From: an uncultured Bacteroidales bacterium
Lineage (GTDB): Bacteria; Bacteroidota; Bacteroidia; Bacteroidales; Paludibacteraceae
Reading direction: 5' to 3'
NCBI GenBank assembly: GCA_900319035.1
Contig: ONMU01000011.1
Location: 1-43,746 of the forward strand
DNA: 43,746 nucleotides
In this document: piece by piece, positions 1-8,244 of the stretch
Numbering within the stretch: position 1 is the stretch's first letter
Layout: each line of letters starts with the position of its first letter
The notes under the pieces: generated by a model
What the model was told of the DNA's origin: nothing
What the model saw: only the letters and a program-made list of their open reading frames with translations
Database searches by the model: none
Made by a program: the position numbers and the translations under genes

Positions 1-1
1 C

Positions 2-3000
2 GGTACGACATACAGCACCTCCGGTACCTACACGCACTACGCTCGTACTCCGGAAGGATGTGACAGCACGACTGTACTCCAACTCACCGTTCATCCGCTT
101 GTGGATACCGTCATCAACGTTTGCGACAATGACCTGCCGGTTCTCTGGAGCAACAGATGGAGCGGCAACCAAGAGAGCTACTACACCACTGGTCTCTATC
201 GCAACGATACGACTATCAACGGTGAGAAGATGTTCTACGGTATACAGATCAATGTTTATAACCAAGTCTTCGACACGATCCGTCACGCGATGTGCGAGGG
301 TGCAAGCTATGAGTTCAAGGGTAACACCTATACCGAAGCAGGCATCTATCGTGACACACTCCGTGCCGCTAATGGTTGTGACAGCATTGTGACATTGATC
401 CTCACGGTTAACAAACCGTACTACAACATCATCAAGGAGAACATCCTCGAAGGTAACTCGGTTGAGTTCTACGGTACAAGCTATAACACCTCCGGTACCT
501 ACACGCACTACGCTCGTACACCGGAAGGATGTGACAGCACGACTGTTCTCCAGTTGACCGTTCATCCGCTCATCGATACCGTCATCAACGTCTGCGACAA
601 TGACCTGCCGGTAATCTGGAGCAACAGATGGAGCGGTAACCAAGAGAGCTACTACACCACTGGTCTCTATCGTAACGATACGACCATCAATGGTGAGAAG
701 ATGTTCTACGGTATCCAAGTCAATGTAGGCGAACAGAAGTTCGACACGACGAGAGCCGCTATCTGTGAGGGTTCGTTCTACCGCTTCAAAGAGATCAATC
801 TCTATGAGCAGGGAATATACCGCGACACGTTGGTAGCAGCTAACGGTTGTGATAGTATCCATACGCTCGTATTGACAGTTAACAAGCCGTACTACAACAC
901 GATCCAAGAGGACATCCTCGAAGGCAGCTACTTCGTCTTCTACGGCGACACGCTCCGCGAGAGTACGACTCTCCACCACAGTGGACGTACACCGGAGGGT
1001 TGCGACAGTACGACTATTCTCCAATTGACCGTTCATCCGATGGTGGATACAGTGGTAACTATCTGCTCGAACGAACTGCCGTACGTATGGCATAACCGTT
1101 GGAGCGGTGAGGAAGAGAAGTACTACCGCACAGGTCTGGTTCGCAATGATACCATCATTAATGGCAAGAAGTTGTTCTACGGTCTCGACCTGCGCGTAAG
1201 CGAGCAAGTCTTCGACACTATCCGTCACGCTATGTGCGAGGGATCGAGCTACGAGTTTGCTAACCAAGTACTCTACGATGAGGGCATTTACCGCGATACC
1301 TTGGTAAGCAAAACTACCGGTTGTGACAGCATTGTGACCTTGATTCTGACGGTCAACAAGCCGTACTACAACATCATCCGCGAGACCATCTTGGAAGGTC
1401 AGTACTACGTCTTCTTCGGCGATACGATCCGCGAGACAAAAGCCGTAACGCATAGTACTCGTACGCCGCAAGGTTGCGACAGCACAACGATCCTTGAGCT
1501 GACCGTACACCAACTCGTTGACACCGTGATCACTATCTGTTCAAACGACCTGCCGTACGTATGGACGAATAAGTGGAACGGATTGACGGAGACCTTCTAC
1601 AAAGAGGGTACGTACCGCAACGACACCTCAATGAACGGTGAACGCTACTTCTACGGAGTGAAACTGGTGGTACGTCAGCCGAGCGATACCACTATCTATC
1701 GTGAGATTTGCGAGGGTAGCAGTTATAAGTTCAACGGACGTGACCTGACTGTTGGCGGCGAGTACCGCGACACACTCATCAACACGATCGGTTGCGACAG
1801 TGTGATCATCCTCAACCTCAATGTACTCAAGACCTACCACAATGTGGTTTATCATTCGATCTTTGAAGGCGATTCGGTTGAATTCCAAGGCAAGTACTAC
1901 AAGACCGCCGGCAATTATCCGTTCTACTTCACGAGCTCGTATGGTTGCGATAGTATCATTGAGTTGCAGTTGACGGTTAACCGTCTCTACGATGACTCCA
2001 TCTCCATCTGTGCCAACGATCTGCCGTACGTATGGAACGGCAAGACCATCTACGAGTCCGGTATCTACCGCGACACCGTAGTCAATACACAAGGCAAGGA
2101 GACAGCCATCGGTCTGAAGGTAACTGTACTGCCGATTGCTCATGCACCGGAAGCGATTGTAGCAACCATCTGCGAAGGTGACTACTACAAGTTCGGTGAT
2201 TCACTGTTGACCGTACAAGGTACGTATTACGACACGCTAGTTGCTGTAAACGGTTGCGACAGTATCGTCATGCTCGCTCTGCAGGTAATGCCGACCAAGC
2301 ATCAGGTAGATACGAAGACGATCTTCGAGGGCGACACCGTAATGTTCTACGGCGACACCTTGACGACATCCGGTATCTATACACATAGCGATACGACCGA
2401 GAACGGTTGTGCTAACACGCATCAACTCGTACTCACCGTACTGAAAGAGGCAAGAAGGGATACGACAGCATACGTCTGCGAGAATAAGTTGCCGTTCATC
2501 TGGCAGGGATACGAGTTCAATCAGTCGGGTGACTACGAAGTTCCGACCGCTTGGACCGATTCCTCACGCGTTGTTACTACCCTCCACCTGATCGTACGCG
2601 AAGCTCCGTACAAAGAGTTGAGCATCTCTTTGTGCTACGGTAATATGCTTATTGTGAACAGAGATACGATCAAAGAGAGCGGTACATACGACTATACCGT
2701 TCCGACGCCTCTGGGTTGCGACTCCTTGATACGTTATATCGTCAGCGTTCATAACCGCTTCGAGCGTTGGGATACAGCTCATATCTCCGATAAACAATCG
2801 TACGAGTTCCCGGCAGATGATGGCTCTATGCGTCAACTGACCATACCGGGAGACTACGAGTACACCGGTAAGACATATGAGACGGCGTGTGATAGTATTA
2901 TCCACCTCCACTTGGTAGTTCATCCGTCGTATTACTTCAAAGATTCGATAGAGATCTGTAAGTCTGATGCAAACTATCCGTACGTATGGAAAGACGGTAA

Positions 3001-5125
3001 TGACTCTGTCATTACGACGATCTATGAGACGGGTACATACTACAACAAGCATCTGACTGCACGCTACGGATTCGATAGTATCTACGAGTTTAAAGTAGCT
3101 GTTTACGATTCGTACCTGATTGAAGAGAAATACGAAATCGGAGTAGACGAACATCTGGATATTCATGGTCAGGACATCTCCAAGCCGGGTATCTACTATG
3201 ATAATTTGCTCTCGTCTCACGGATGTGACTCTATCTATAAGATTGTGGTGAACCCCAAACGCGTAAAAGAGTTCACATGGACGAAAGAGATCTGTCAGGG
3301 TGAGTGGTTTGAACTCCCGGACGGCAAAAAGCTCACGCAAACGGGTAACTACAAATACGTATCAGCAACGAAGGATAGCGTGATCTATCTAAGCCTGACC
3401 GTCATCCCAGTATCTTACACAGAGGAGCGTATCGTCATTGCGAAAGCGTCCTTGCAGCCTTGCGGCGGAACCGACCCGAACTGTTATTCCTACCTCAACC
3501 CGAAGAACAGTAAACTGTACACCGATCTGCATGTAGGTTATAACATCTTCGACGAGCGTACTGCAAGTGGTACGAAGTGCGATAATATCCATCGAATCAT
3601 CATTATCGTTACGGAGCACTATAACAAGACTTGGGATCAAGTTCCATTGTGTCCGGGCGGACAGATCGAGATCAACGGTACAGTGATCACTCAACCGGGT
3701 TCATACCAGATCGAATGTCTGAGCGAATTGACAGGTGAGATGGATTCGCTCTATCGTGTGAAGGTTTATCAGGCTAAGTCCTACGATATGCCGGCTATAG
3801 ATAAGACCATCTGCCAAAACGAACTCCCGTATAACTTTGGAGGTCACCTGCTCAACCGTGCGGGTAGTTACGAATTCACAGATGTAACGAAAGAAGGCTG
3901 CGATAGTATCATTCGTATCAACCTTACTGTCAATCCGACATATCAGTACTTCGAAGAAACTACCATACCTGATTACGGATCATACAAATGGGTTAGAGAT
4001 GGTAATGTATACGATTCTACATATGCTTCTGGTGACTATTATTACTATGAGTCAACACCCGAAAACTGTGAGATTAAGTATACCTTGCGTCTCAATATAA
4101 TTCCGACACAACGATATGCTTCGGACGCAACCATATGTTCTGGTGATGAGTTCCCATGGCGTGGTAAATTCCTCAAGACACCTGGTACATATACTGATAC
4201 GATTTATCATCCGGAAACATTTATCTCGGCTATCTACTCGCTTGATTTGAAGGTTCTCGAACCTACATTTGTAGATAATCAAAGTACATCTATAAAAGAT
4301 GCATGTGCAGATGATAAAGAGATGACTCTCACCTTCTCGTACACAGGTGCAAGACCGTCGACATACAACATCTACTTTGATGCACAAGCGAAGAGCGTAG
4401 GATTCCAAGATATCATCAACAAACAGTTGCTTAATGATGAAAGAACTATTTATATCCCAATTCCGCAGAGAAGCGATACTCTGCCGATGGGTCAGAATAA
4501 CTACATCAAGCCGAACTGGTACACGATGCATCTTGTATTCGACAACGGAGCTTGCAGACCGAGCACTTCGAACGATATCAAGTTCCTCATCAAGTATCCA
4601 AGCTGGGTAATCGAGCAGAACTGGGACGATGTAGTAGCTCCGCTGAACAAGACGAACAACGGTAGATACGAGTTCTCGCAGGTAGAATGGCAAATCATAC
4701 GTACCATTGGTACCTACACGGATGTGATCAGTATTCCGAACAATGGTCAGGGATACCTGCACTACGACGACCTGCGTGTGGGCGATGAAGTACTCATGAT
4801 CGCAACCCGTAAGGGTGAGAACTACTCTATCCCGAGCTGTCCGATTGTTATTCAGTCGTACGCTTCGAGTACGGGTAACGAACCGACTCTCGTAGATCCG
4901 ATCTACGTATATCCGAAGATGGCTCCGCGTCATGCACCGAAGATCACGATCGAGGCTCCGCAAGGCTGCGAGTACACCATCTACTCGTCTATGGGTTCGT
5001 TCATCTCCAGCGGCTCTATGGAAGCTGGTAAGCAAGAAGTAACCCTGCCCAATACCAACGGCATCTACTTCATCCGTACTGTACAAGGCAAGGAAGACAC
5101 GACACATAAGGTAGTCCTCTACTAA
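2..5125 (+). CDS. Giant repeat-built T9SS surface protein (5' end missing)
   Basis: The frame is open from base 2, so the N-terminus lies outside the window; 1,707 codons are visible. The protein is built from about 50-residue units, each ending in a GCDSI-x-x-L-x-LTV type strand and often starting with CEG-x-x-Y-x-F. Units group into a 157-residue higher-order repeat (471 bp period; compare 171-180 with 642-651). Repeats become divergent after about 2450. The last ~80 residues, from about 4890, form a beta-rich domain ending in YFIRTVQGK and KVVLY, which matches the T9SS type A sorting domain. I infer export across the outer membrane and cell-surface attachment. The ligand is unknown; adhesion is a guess. 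A strong terminator follows 18 bases after the stop. Confidence 0.85.
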   Translation, partial: GTTYSTSGTYTHYARTPEGCDSTTVLQLTVHPLVDTVINVCDNDLPVLWSNRWSGNQESYYTTGLYRNDTTINGEKMFYGIQINVYNQVFDTIRHAMCEGASYEFKGNTYTEAGIYRDTLRAANGCDSIVTLILTVNKPYYNIIKENILEGNSVEFYGTSYNTSGTYTHYARTPEGCDSTTVLQLTVHPLIDTVINVCDNDLPVIWSNRWSGNQESYYTTGLYRNDTTINGEKMFYGIQVNVGEQKFDTTRAAICEGSFYRFKEINLYEQGIYRDTLVAANGCDSIHTLVLTVNKPYYNTIQEDILEGSYFVFYGDTLRESTTLHHSGRTPEGCDSTTILQLTVHPMVDTVVTICSNELPYVWHNRWSGEEEKYYRTGLVRNDTIINGKKLFYGLDLRVSEQVFDTIRHAMCEGSSYEFANQVLYDEGIYRDTLVSKTTGCDSIVTLILTVNKPYYNIIRETILEGQYYVFFGDTIRETKAVTHSTRTPQGCDSTTILELTVHQLVDTVITICSNDLPYVWTNKWNGLTETFYKEGTYRNDTSMNGERYFYGVKLVVRQPSDTTIYREICEGSSYKFNGRDLTVGGEYRDTLINTIGCDSVIILNLNVLKTYHNVVYHSIFEGDSVEFQGKYYKTAGNYPFYFTSSYGCDSIIELQLTVNRLYDDSISICANDLPYVWNGKTIYESGIYRDTVVNTQGKETAIGLKVTVLPIAHAPEAIVATICEGDYYKFGDSLLTVQGTYYDTLVAVNGCDSIVMLALQVMPTKHQVDTKTIFEGDTVMFYGDTLTTSGIYTHSDTTENGCANTHQLVLTVLKEARRDTTAYVCENKLPFIWQGYEFNQSGDYEVPTAWTDSSRVVTTLHLIVREAPYKELSISLCYGNMLIVNRDTIKESGTYDYTVPTPLGCDSLIRYIVSVHNRFERWDTAHISDKQSYEFPADDGSMRQLTIPGDYEYTGKTYETACDSIIHLHLVVHPSYYFKDSIEICKSDANYPYVWKDGNDSVITTIYETGTYYNKHLTARYGFDSIYEFKVAVYDSYLIEEKYEIGVDEHLDIHGQDISKPGIYYDNLLSSHGCDSIYKIVVNPKRVKEFTWTKEICQGEWFELPDGKKLTQTGNYKYVSATKDSVIYLSLTVIPVSYTEERIVIAKASLQPCGGTDPNCYSYLNPKNSKLYTDLHVGYNIFDERTASGTKCDNIHRIIIIVTEHYNKTWDQVPLCPGGQIEINGTVITQPGSYQIECLSELTGEMDSLYRVKVYQAKSYDMPAIDKTICQNELPYNFGGHLLNRAGSYEFTDVTKEGCDSIIRINLTVNPTYQYFEETTIPDYGSYKWVRDGNVYDSTYASGDYYYYESTPENCEIKYTLRLNIIPTQRYASDATICSGDEFPWRGKFLKTPGTYTDTIYHPETFISAIYSLDLKVLEPTFVDNQSTSIKDACADDKEMTLTFSYTGARPSTYNIYFDAQAKSVGFQDIINKQLLNDERTIYIPIPQRSDTLPMGQNNYIKPNWYTMHLVFDNGACRPSTSNDIKFLIKYPSWVIEQNWDDVVAPLNKTNNGRYEFSQVEWQIIRTIGTYTDVISIPNNGQGYLHYDDLRVGDEVLMIATRKGENYSIPSCPIVIQSYASSTGNEPTLVDPIYVYPKMAPRHAPKITIEAPQGCEYTIYSSMGSFISSGSMEAGKQEVTLPNTNGIYFIRTVQGKEDTTHKVVLY

Positions 5126-5143
5126 GAGGGCTGCCTAAATATA

Positions 5144-5185
5144 CCATAAAACCCCGCGATTGATTTCGCGGGGTTTTATGGTTTT
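5144..5185. terminator. Bidirectional intrinsic terminator
   Basis: A perfect 16-bp stem (5144-5159 with 5166-5181) encloses a 6-base loop. The stem is AT-rich at its foot and GC-rich at its tip (CCCCGCG), with T runs usable on both strands. It serves the giant surface gene and could also stop nrdG transcription coming from the right. Confidence 0.9.
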
Positions 5186-5189
5186 AGGA

Positions 5190-5285
5190 ATTAAAAATTA
5201 AAAATTAAGAATTAAAAGTCGTTGATCGAAGGTCGATAGTCGTTAGTCCGAAGACTAATTCCTAATTCAAAATTTTTAATTATAA
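5190..5285. repeat. Iterated short-phrase spacer
   Basis: Between the terminator and the nrdG stop lie near-repeats of AATTAAAAATT, then phrases based on GTCG (GTCGTTGATCG, GTCGATAGTCG), then TAATTCCTAATTC. There is no coding capacity. The same kind of spacer recurs at 14248, 15282 and 22596. Confidence 0.6.
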
Positions 5286-5744
5286 GCTTTTCTTCCAGAA
5301 AGTGGAAGTAATATCTTCCCATTGGTTCCCTACCCGTTTGTAGAGACGCTGATTCGTTTTCTCACTCTTGAGACCTCCAAGGGATTCGATATACGGTCCG
5401 AACTTGACAAAGGTGAAAGGTGAAAGTTGAAAGTTGAAAGAAGTTTCCGGAGTCGCAGGACGACCGGAATACCAAGCCGTTTTTAATCCCTGCACATGAC
5501 TTGCCAAACGAGCCACTTCCTCCGGATCGGCGTCTCCGCCCATGAACGCTACACAGGTGATAAGACCCTTATAGCGTTCTGTCAGATCGTCTAAGAGTGC
5601 CTCGTTGAGTTCCTCTCCTATGTCTTCCCATAGATGCTGACTATGACATCCCGGGCAATGACAAGGACAGTTAGAGAGATTAAGGGCGAGGGTTACCTCG
5701 CCCGGAATCTCTTGAAAGACTATGTCGAATGATGCTACTTTCAA
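5280..5744 (-). CDS. nrdG: Anaerobic ribonucleoside-triphosphate reductase activating protein
   Basis: A radical-SAM activase that installs the glycyl radical on NrdD under anaerobic conditions. The CxxxCxxC iron-sulfur motif is visible as C26, C30 and C33 (NCPCHCPGC), followed by HSQHLWED. A GPYIESLGGL segment and NQRLYKR near the C-terminus are typical. The 154-residue length is normal for the short Bacteroidetes NrdG. The start appears to be TTG at 5744: the only nearby ATG (5760, overlapping the nrdD stop) runs into a stop after three codons. Upstream sequence is a tandem AAGATTTG AAGATTTG. The gene lies 15 bases after nrdD and should be co-transcribed. Oddity: bases 5408-5442 are a phrase repeat of GTGAAAG/GTTGAAA, read in frame as SFNFQLSPFTF just before VKFGPY. 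Confidence 0.93.
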   Translation of the reverse strand: MKVASFDIVFQEIPGEVTLALNLSNCPCHCPGCHSQHLWEDIGEELNEALLDDLTERYKGLITCVAFMGGDADPEEVARLASHVQGLKTAWYSGRPATPETSFNFQLSPFTFVKFGPYIESLGGLKSEKTNQRLYKRVGNQWEDITSTFWKKSL

Positions 5745-5759
5745 ATCTTCAAATCTTCA

Positions 5760-7859
5760 TTAGCACTTCGGTGCTTTCTGCTTCTCTGCGTAGTAACGCT
5801 GAGCTGCCTCTTTCTGACGTGCCTCTGAGAAGTTCGACACACGCTTCATATAACCGATAACGCGGGTCAGATAGTCCACGTTCTTCGAGTGACAGCAAGG
5901 ACACTCTTTGAGGTAACGTTTGTCAATATGACCACAGTCGTTGCAGACCGTATTCGGGATATTGAAGGTGAAGTAGTTACAGCCCTCTACAGCCGCTACA
6001 CGCAGCAGTTGACGGTATTGCTCTTGGCTGAGGTGCTCCTCCAAGTTGCAGTGCAGGGCACTACCACCGGTGAGGTGCTCGATGTATTTGCGTCCGTGGA
6101 GACGGAAACGATCCAATACGTTCAGACTCTTGTCCTCTACTACGTAGAAATAGCTGTTGTAGCAATCACGCGGTACTACATAGCCGTCCTCTTTGTCCCA
6201 TTTAGCGTGCTTAACACCCACGTTCTCTGCAGGGATCATTTCGCAGTTGAACATAACGTCCTTCGTGCGGTACTCCTTGTTCTTCTTCTCGATGATACCG
6301 AGCAGCTCCTGAACGAAGTGTGCGTATTCGGGTGTATCTTTGATCTCCAAGCCGAGGAACTCAGCAGCCTCCACCAAACCGTTCACACCGATGGTGAGGT
6401 ATTGGCGACCGATGTTGATATAACCGGCGTCGAAGAGCGGCAACATGCCTTTCTCCTGCAGGTTCTTGAGGTTCTCGTTGTAAGCCAACTGCACTTTGTG
6501 CATGAGGTCCACTACATCCTCGATGTAAGCCTGATAAGGGATGTTGTTACGAACGGCGTACTGGATAGCACGGTTGAGGTTGATGGTGAGCACCGATTTC
6601 GAGCCCGTAGAGATACCACCGGCACCGAGGGTATAGCTGAAGCTGTTATCGGTGATCGCGTTACGCAAACGGCAGCACGAAGAGAGACTGTCTGCATTAT
6701 CAGATACATAGGTGAAGAAAGAGTGACCTTTCGAATACATCTCTGCGGTGAAATCGCCGTACTCTTTGTCCTTGATGTCTCCGTTCTCTGCCAAGAGCGC
6801 CATGGTCTCAACCGGGAAGGTGAGGACGCAACGGGTACGCTCTTCGTTGAACCAGTTCATGAAACGACGCTGCAACCAATCCAAGCTCTCCCAATGAGGT
6901 GCCTCGCCGTTCGGGAAACGGAAGTTATCGAACAGGCTCTTGAAATAGTAGCGGTCATAGTAGCTGATATTCCAGAAGACCGATTGGAAGTTACGAGCAC
7001 CCGAAGGCTGATTCAGGCTATACACCACCTGCTGGAAGTAGTCGGTGATGACCTTATCGATCGTACGACGCTTGAGGCTGAGATCGACTACCTCGTCCGC
7101 ACGTTTGTAGTAATCCTCACCGAACTCCTGCTCAATGAAATAGTTCATATACATCAGGAACTCAGGCGTAGCGCAAGCACCGGAGAGCATCGATGAAACC
7201 ATGAAGACCATGTTGATGAATCCGCCGCAGAACGACTTGAGGTTGTGAGGAGGCGTAGCATTACCGCCGATACTCTTGGTTCCACCGATGAGCCAAGGAT
7301 ACATGGTGATAGAAGCGCAGTAGTTCGCCAAGTTGGTCTCGTCATTCTTGTAGATAAAATGCTGGTTGAGGAGCTGCATATAACGGTCGCTCAACTCCTT
7401 GCCGAACATCTCTTTGATGCGCTCGGTCAGCAAACGACGGTTCAGACGGATGAAGCCCTGCTTCGGCAGCTCGCCTATGAGCGTAGCGATGTTCTTGTGC
7501 TCCACGTTCGCATTCGCATCGAACTTACTACCCTCTGCTGCATTGGAAGCCTGCACGTAGTTCATCATGAAATCCAGACGCTGCTGGGTCTCACGATCCT
7601 CTGTGTGTCCCTGACGATAGAGGATGAATGCCTTAGCAACCTGATAGTATCCTTCGCTCATCAAAGCGACCTCCACTTGATTTTGGATCTCCTCGACCGT
7701 TACGCCGTTATGTACCCGCAGATGCGAAAGGATAGCACCGAGTGTCTCCTCTGTCGCAAAAGCACCTACTGCCAAGAATGCCTTAGCAATTGCGTTTTTG
7801 ATTTTGTCAATGGTAAAAAGTTCTTTTTTACCGTCACGTTTAATAATGTATGTTTCCAT
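5760..7859 (-). CDS. nrdD: Anaerobic ribonucleoside-triphosphate reductase
   Basis: Class III ribonucleotide reductase, which makes deoxyribonucleotides without oxygen. The N-terminal ~90 residues are an ATP-cone allosteric domain (IIKRDGKKELF; VEEIQNQVE). The central glycyl-radical-enzyme barrel follows. The C-terminus has the zinc site C639, C642, C653 and C656 and the radical glycine G669 in RVIGYMKR. The 699-residue length is normal. It is the first gene of the nrdD-nrdG operon, with a clear Bacteroidetes promoter at 7998-8029 and a leader of about 130 bases holding an iterated ACCGACATT phrase. Function is secure. Confidence 0.97.
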   Translation of the reverse strand: METYIIKRDGKKELFTIDKIKNAIAKAFLAVGAFATEETLGAILSHLRVHNGVTVEEIQNQVEVALMSEGYYQVAKAFILYRQGHTEDRETQQRLDFMMNYVQASNAAEGSKFDANANVEHKNIATLIGELPKQGFIRLNRRLLTERIKEMFGKELSDRYMQLLNQHFIYKNDETNLANYCASITMYPWLIGGTKSIGGNATPPHNLKSFCGGFINMVFMVSSMLSGACATPEFLMYMNYFIEQEFGEDYYKRADEVVDLSLKRRTIDKVITDYFQQVVYSLNQPSGARNFQSVFWNISYYDRYYFKSLFDNFRFPNGEAPHWESLDWLQRRFMNWFNEERTRCVLTFPVETMALLAENGDIKDKEYGDFTAEMYSKGHSFFTYVSDNADSLSSCCRLRNAITDNSFSYTLGAGGISTGSKSVLTINLNRAIQYAVRNNIPYQAYIEDVVDLMHKVQLAYNENLKNLQEKGMLPLFDAGYINIGRQYLTIGVNGLVEAAEFLGLEIKDTPEYAHFVQELLGIIEKKNKEYRTKDVMFNCEMIPAENVGVKHAKWDKEDGYVVPRDCYNSYFYVVEDKSLNVLDRFRLHGRKYIEHLTGGSALHCNLEEHLSQEQYRQLLRVAAVEGCNYFTFNIPNTVCNDCGHIDKRYLKECPCCHSKNVDYLTRVIGYMKRVSNFSEARQKEAAQRYYAEKQKAPKC

Positions 7860-7896
7860 ATATATAATGTTATAAAATCACTTATCTCTCGAAGAT

Positions 7897-7946
7897 GGAC
7901 CGACATTGGACCGATAACGGACCGACATTGGACCGACATTGACCCG
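7897..7946. repeat. Phrase repeat in the nrdD leader
   Basis: GGACCGACATT occurs three times, with a variant GGACCGATAAC after the first copy, all inside the predicted 5' leader of nrdDG. It does not resemble an NrdR box. It could be a regulatory repeat or merely another phrase spacer. Confidence 0.6.
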
Positions 7947-7997
7947 TTCAAGTCGAGGAATTTTCTTCTATCTAATAATAGCGGCGAAAATGCGGTG

Positions 7998-8029
7998 CAA
8001 AGGTACAACAAATTTTTGAATTGTGCAAA
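7998..8029 (-). promoter_or_regulatory. Promoter of nrdDG
   Basis: On the minus strand: TTTG at 8029-8026, exactly 20 bases, then TACCTTTG at 8005-7998. This matches the Bacteroidetes -33/-7 consensus. The rest of the 7860-8244 gap is AT-rich and non-coding apart from the phrase repeat and the terminator at 8172-8204. Confidence 0.75.
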
Positions 8030-8171
8030 TTTTTTGACAAATATTTTTCAACAAAATTTCACAAAGTTATCCAAAACTTTCAGTCTTTTTACTCATTATC
8101 AGCGATTTACATTTTTTATCAACACAAAAAGTTTTCCAAAACATAAATTTGTTAATAAATCATGGTCACAT

Positions 8172-8204
8172 AAAACAAAAAAGAAGGCTGCGCCCTGCGC
8201 AGCC
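8172..8204 (-). terminator. Terminator of the 8245-10311 gene
   Basis: GGCTGCGC (8186-8193) pairs perfectly with GCGCAGCC (8197-8204) around a 3-base loop. On the minus strand the stem is followed by a T-rich tract. It sits about 40 bases after the stop of the gene to the right. Confidence 0.85.
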
Positions 8205-8244
8205 CTCATTTTTACTATGTTTGACCTATAAAAGGGTCGATTTT

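Noticed and set aside
5889-7196. Long open frame opposite nrdD, and similar long antisense frames elsewhere (4052-5107, 19693-20343, 26454-27479)
   Set aside because: These are shadows of strongly supported genes on the other strand, with no family motifs.
7897-7946. NrdR-box-like regulatory repeat
   Set aside because: The repeat ACCGACATT does not fit the known NrdR palindrome and shows no dyad symmetry; it is kept only as a repeat.
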